From Propionibacteriaceae bacterium (GTDB lineage Bacteria > Actinomycetota > Actinomycetes > Propionibacteriales > Propionibacteriaceae): 7,350 nucleotides of DNA. Below the pieces are notes generated by a model. The model saw only the letters and a program-made list of their open reading frames with translations, was not told the origin of the DNA and ran no database searches. How positions within the stretch are numbered: the first letter of the stretch is position 1; the number at the start of each line of letters is the position of its first letter. The position numbers and the translations under genes are program-made. The stretch covers positions 1 to 7,350 of the forward strand of contig JAJTCL010000209.1 of the NCBI GenBank assembly GCA_021323255.1. Direction: 5' to 3'. This document shows, piece by piece, positions 5,619-7,350 of this stretch.

Positions 5619-7010
5619 GTGGCCATTGTGGGAGCAGGGCCGGCCGGGATCTACGCCGCCGAGGCCCTCAGCCAGCAGAGTGATGTGGCGGTCGAGGTCG
5701 CAGTCATCGACCGGCTCCCGGTCCCATTCGGGCTGGTCCGTTACGGCGTGGCGCCCGATCATTTCTCGATCCGTTCGATCCGCAACACCCTCGAACGCAC
5801 GCTGGAGAAACCCAGCGTCCGGTTCTACGGCGATGTGGCCATCGGCTCCGACCTCAGTATTGCCGAGCTCCGGGAGTCCGTCGATGCGGTGATCTACGCG
5901 TACGGGGCGGGCACCGACAGGCGTCTGGAGATTCCCGGCGAGCAGCTGCCGGGCAGTATCGCCGCAGCTGAGCTCGTGGCGTGGTACTGCGGTCATCCCG
6001 ATGTCCATCCCGATACCGACCAGCCCAGCCTCGAAGACCATCTCGTCGCGGCCGCCATCGACGAGTTGATCAGCACCTCCCGCCACGCAGTGGTCGTCGG
6101 CGTCGGCAACGTCGCCCTCGACGTGGCGCGGGTATTGATCAAGACAGTCGATGATCTCGATGACACAGATATGGCCGACGAGGTATTGACATCTCTGTCT
6201 CGCAAGAACATCACCGATATTCACGTGCTCGGCCGCCGTGGGCCGGCCTACACGACCTTTACCACCAAAGAGCTTCGTGAGCTCGGGCAGTTAGCCGATG
6301 TTGATGTGATCATCGACCCTGCAGACCTCGAGCTCGATCCGTCCAGCCAGGCAGTGGTGCAACAAAACAAGGTCGCGGCCCGCAACCTGGTGGTGCTTCA
6401 GGAATGGGCGGCACGGCCGTTGAGCGGTGCCTCCCGCCACATCAGCTTCCACTTCTGGAGCCGCCCGACAAAGATCATCGGCAACGATCGAGTCACCGCT
6501 GTCGAGGTCGAGCGGACCATGATCAATTCCGATGGCTTTGTGGTCGGTGCTGGCCGCCGACCGACGTTGGCCGCCGATCTTGTGGTGCGTTCGGTCGGTT
6601 ATCGGGGCCTGCCGCTGCCCGGCATTCCCTTCGACGAAAGAACCGGCCGGGTGCCACATGCCGAAGGCAGAGTGATCCGTGACGGTTCATTCTCACCGGA
6701 CGAATATGTGACCGGGTGGATCAAACGAGGGCCGACGGGCGTGATCGGTACCAACAAGTCCGATGCCGTGGAAACGGTGACCTCATTGCTGGCCGATGTG
6801 CACGATGGTGCCGTCCAGGCCCACGGCAGGTCGGGAAAGCTTGACCGGCTGCTGGCACAACGCGGCATCAAGGCCCTCGATATGCCGGCCTGGCACCGGA
6901 TTGACGCAGCCGAGATTGAGCTCGGTGTCAGCCATGGACGGCTGCGCACCACTCTTGCGCACCGGCGCGAGCTGCTGGCAGCCGCCGAGGACGATCACCG
7001 ACCGATGTAG
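5619..7010 (+). CDS. fprA: FprA-like ferredoxin/adrenodoxin-NADP+ reductase
   Basis: A 463-residue FAD- and NADP(H)-binding flavoprotein resembling mycobacterial FprA, which moves electrons between NADPH and small iron-sulfur ferredoxins; it should be cytosolic. The FAD Rossmann motif is at the very N-terminus (AIVGAGPAG, 2-10), followed by PFGLVRYGVAPDH (36-48). The second nucleotide site is VVGVGNVALDVAR (159-171), and GRRGP (205-209) carries the Arg pair expected to bind the NADP 2'-phosphate. The C-terminal signature RSVGYRG (324-330) and GWIKRGPTGVIGTNK (366-380) is intact. About a dozen extra residues lie before the NADP motif (near 130-152) compared with FprA as I recall it. The GTG at 5619 is the only ATG/GTG/TTG in frame since the stop at 5376, but has no Shine-Dalgarno and leaves no residue before the first strand. 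A CTG at 5583 would give a more normal leader. No ferredoxin gene is adjacent. Confidence 0.92.
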   Translation: MAIVGAGPAGIYAAEALSQQSDVAVEVAVIDRLPVPFGLVRYGVAPDHFSIRSIRNTLERTLEKPSVRFYGDVAIGSDLSIAELRESVDAVIYAYGAGTDRRLEIPGEQLPGSIAAAELVAWYCGHPDVHPDTDQPSLEDHLVAAAIDELISTSRHAVVVGVGNVALDVARVLIKTVDDLDDTDMADEVLTSLSRKNITDIHVLGRRGPAYTTFTTKELRELGQLADVDVIIDPADLELDPSSQAVVQQNKVAARNLVVLQEWAARPLSGASRHISFHFWSRPTKIIGNDRVTAVEVERTMINSDGFVVGAGRRPTLAADLVVRSVGYRGLPLPGIPFDERTGRVPHAEGRVIRDGSFSPDEYVTGWIKRGPTGVIGTNKSDAVETVTSLLADVHDGAVQAHGRSGKLDRLLAQRGIKALDMPAWHRIDAAEIELGVSHGRLRTTLAHRRELLAAAEDDHRPM

Positions 7011-7083
7011 GTGGTCTTCGGTCAAGCTGCTCAGCACAGCATCTGGGTGGGCCTGCGGAGATCGCCCTGGGTAAGCAGCCAGA

Positions 7084-7350
7084 ATGAGTCGCGTGACTGC
7101 AGAAGAGCAGAGGGCTCGCGGGTTCGGCGAGTCGAGCAGTGGAGTGTGGTGCGCCGATGCCGGTGCGGCCATGGTGGCGCGGTTAGCACGGCTCGGATTC
7201 GACTGGTTATGCCTCGACACGCAACATGGCGTGTATTCGCGTACCGAGATCATCAACGTAGCGCGCAGCTTCCCGTCAGGGTCTGCTCAACTGGTCGTGC
7301 GCGTTCCTTCCTGCGACTTCGTTGCGATCGGCGCCGCGTTGGATGCTGGG
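7084..7350 (+). CDS. HpcH/HpaI aldolase/citrate lyase family protein (3' partial)
   Basis: The first 89 codons of an enzyme of the HpcH/HpaI family: metal-dependent class II aldolases that cleave or form 2-keto-4-hydroxy acids, releasing pyruvate or a related keto acid. The frame is open from the ATG at 7084 to the window edge. The fragment LARLGFDWLCLDTQHGVYSR (34-53) followed by LVVRVP (70-75) and AIGAALDAG (81-89) is the usual N-terminal half. His48 and Arg73 have the same 25-residue spacing as the catalytic His45 and Arg70 of E. coli HpaI. The start is chosen because it gives a normal short leader; a GTG at 7093 is an alternative, and only a weak AAGCAG-type sequence lies upstream. It begins 73 bases after the reductase stop, so it could be in the same transcript or have its own promoter. 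The substrate cannot be told from this fragment. Confidence 0.88.
   Translation, partial: MSRVTAEEQRARGFGESSSGVWCADAGAAMVARLARLGFDWLCLDTQHGVYSRTEIINVARSFPSGSAQLVVRVPSCDFVAIGAALDAG

Noticed and set aside
7000..7023. Inverted repeat GACCGA/TCGGTC around the reductase stop as a terminator
   Set aside because: Only 6 bp with a 12-base loop and no T-tract; too weak to call. The rest of the 73-base gap shows no clear promoter.
1..7350. CRISPR array, tRNA/rRNA genes, insertion sequence ends or attachment sites
   Set aside because: No regularly spaced repeats, cloverleaf-like segments, transposase-like frames or paired terminal repeats were seen by eye on either strand.

Overview
The window reads as a GC-rich actinobacterial chromosome segment. 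This rests on gene content and style: separate genes for the TIGR03960-type radical SAM protein and its DUF2344 partner, an RNase E/G with a long Lys/Ala/Glu-rich and poly-Arg N-terminal extension, a mycobacterial FprA-type ferredoxin-NADP reductase, and a strong G/C preference at third codon positions. I would place it in Actinomycetota, perhaps near Propionibacteriales. The phylum is an inference and the order is a guess.

Layout. Nearly all genes run left to right. (1) 1-1618: radical SAM enzyme, N-terminus cut off by the window edge. (2) 1624-2241: PPOX-fold FMN flavoprotein, MSMEG_1061/DR_2398 type. (3) 2264-3007: DUF2344 (TIGR03936) protein, the usual partner of gene 1. (4) 3008-3259: a 252-base gap almost filled by an 84-codon ORF on the minus strand, with a strong hairpin just after gene 3. 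(5) 3260-5437: RNase E/G, with a good ribosome binding site. (6) 5419-5586: a stretch in a different frame that looks like the displaced C-terminal tail of RNase E/G. (7) 5619-7010: FprA-like oxidoreductase, possibly starting upstream at a CTG at 5583. (8) 7084-7350: start of a HpcH/HpaI-family aldolase, cut by the right edge.

The radical SAM, DUF2344 and RNase E/G genes form a neighbourhood familiar from many bacteria, where it usually continues into rplU-rpmA-obg. Here a flavoprotein gene separates the first two, and rplU does not follow rne. The main anomaly is at the end of rne. The reading frame stops where the Cys-x-x-Cys 'Zn-link' of RNase E/G should begin, and a tail-like sequence resumes in the -1 frame and ends in a CTGA overlap with the likely true start of the next gene. 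A small deletion of 3n+1 bases (real or an assembly error) explains this most simply. I did not find a convincing novel multi-gene system; the best leads are this rne lesion and the antisense small ORF.
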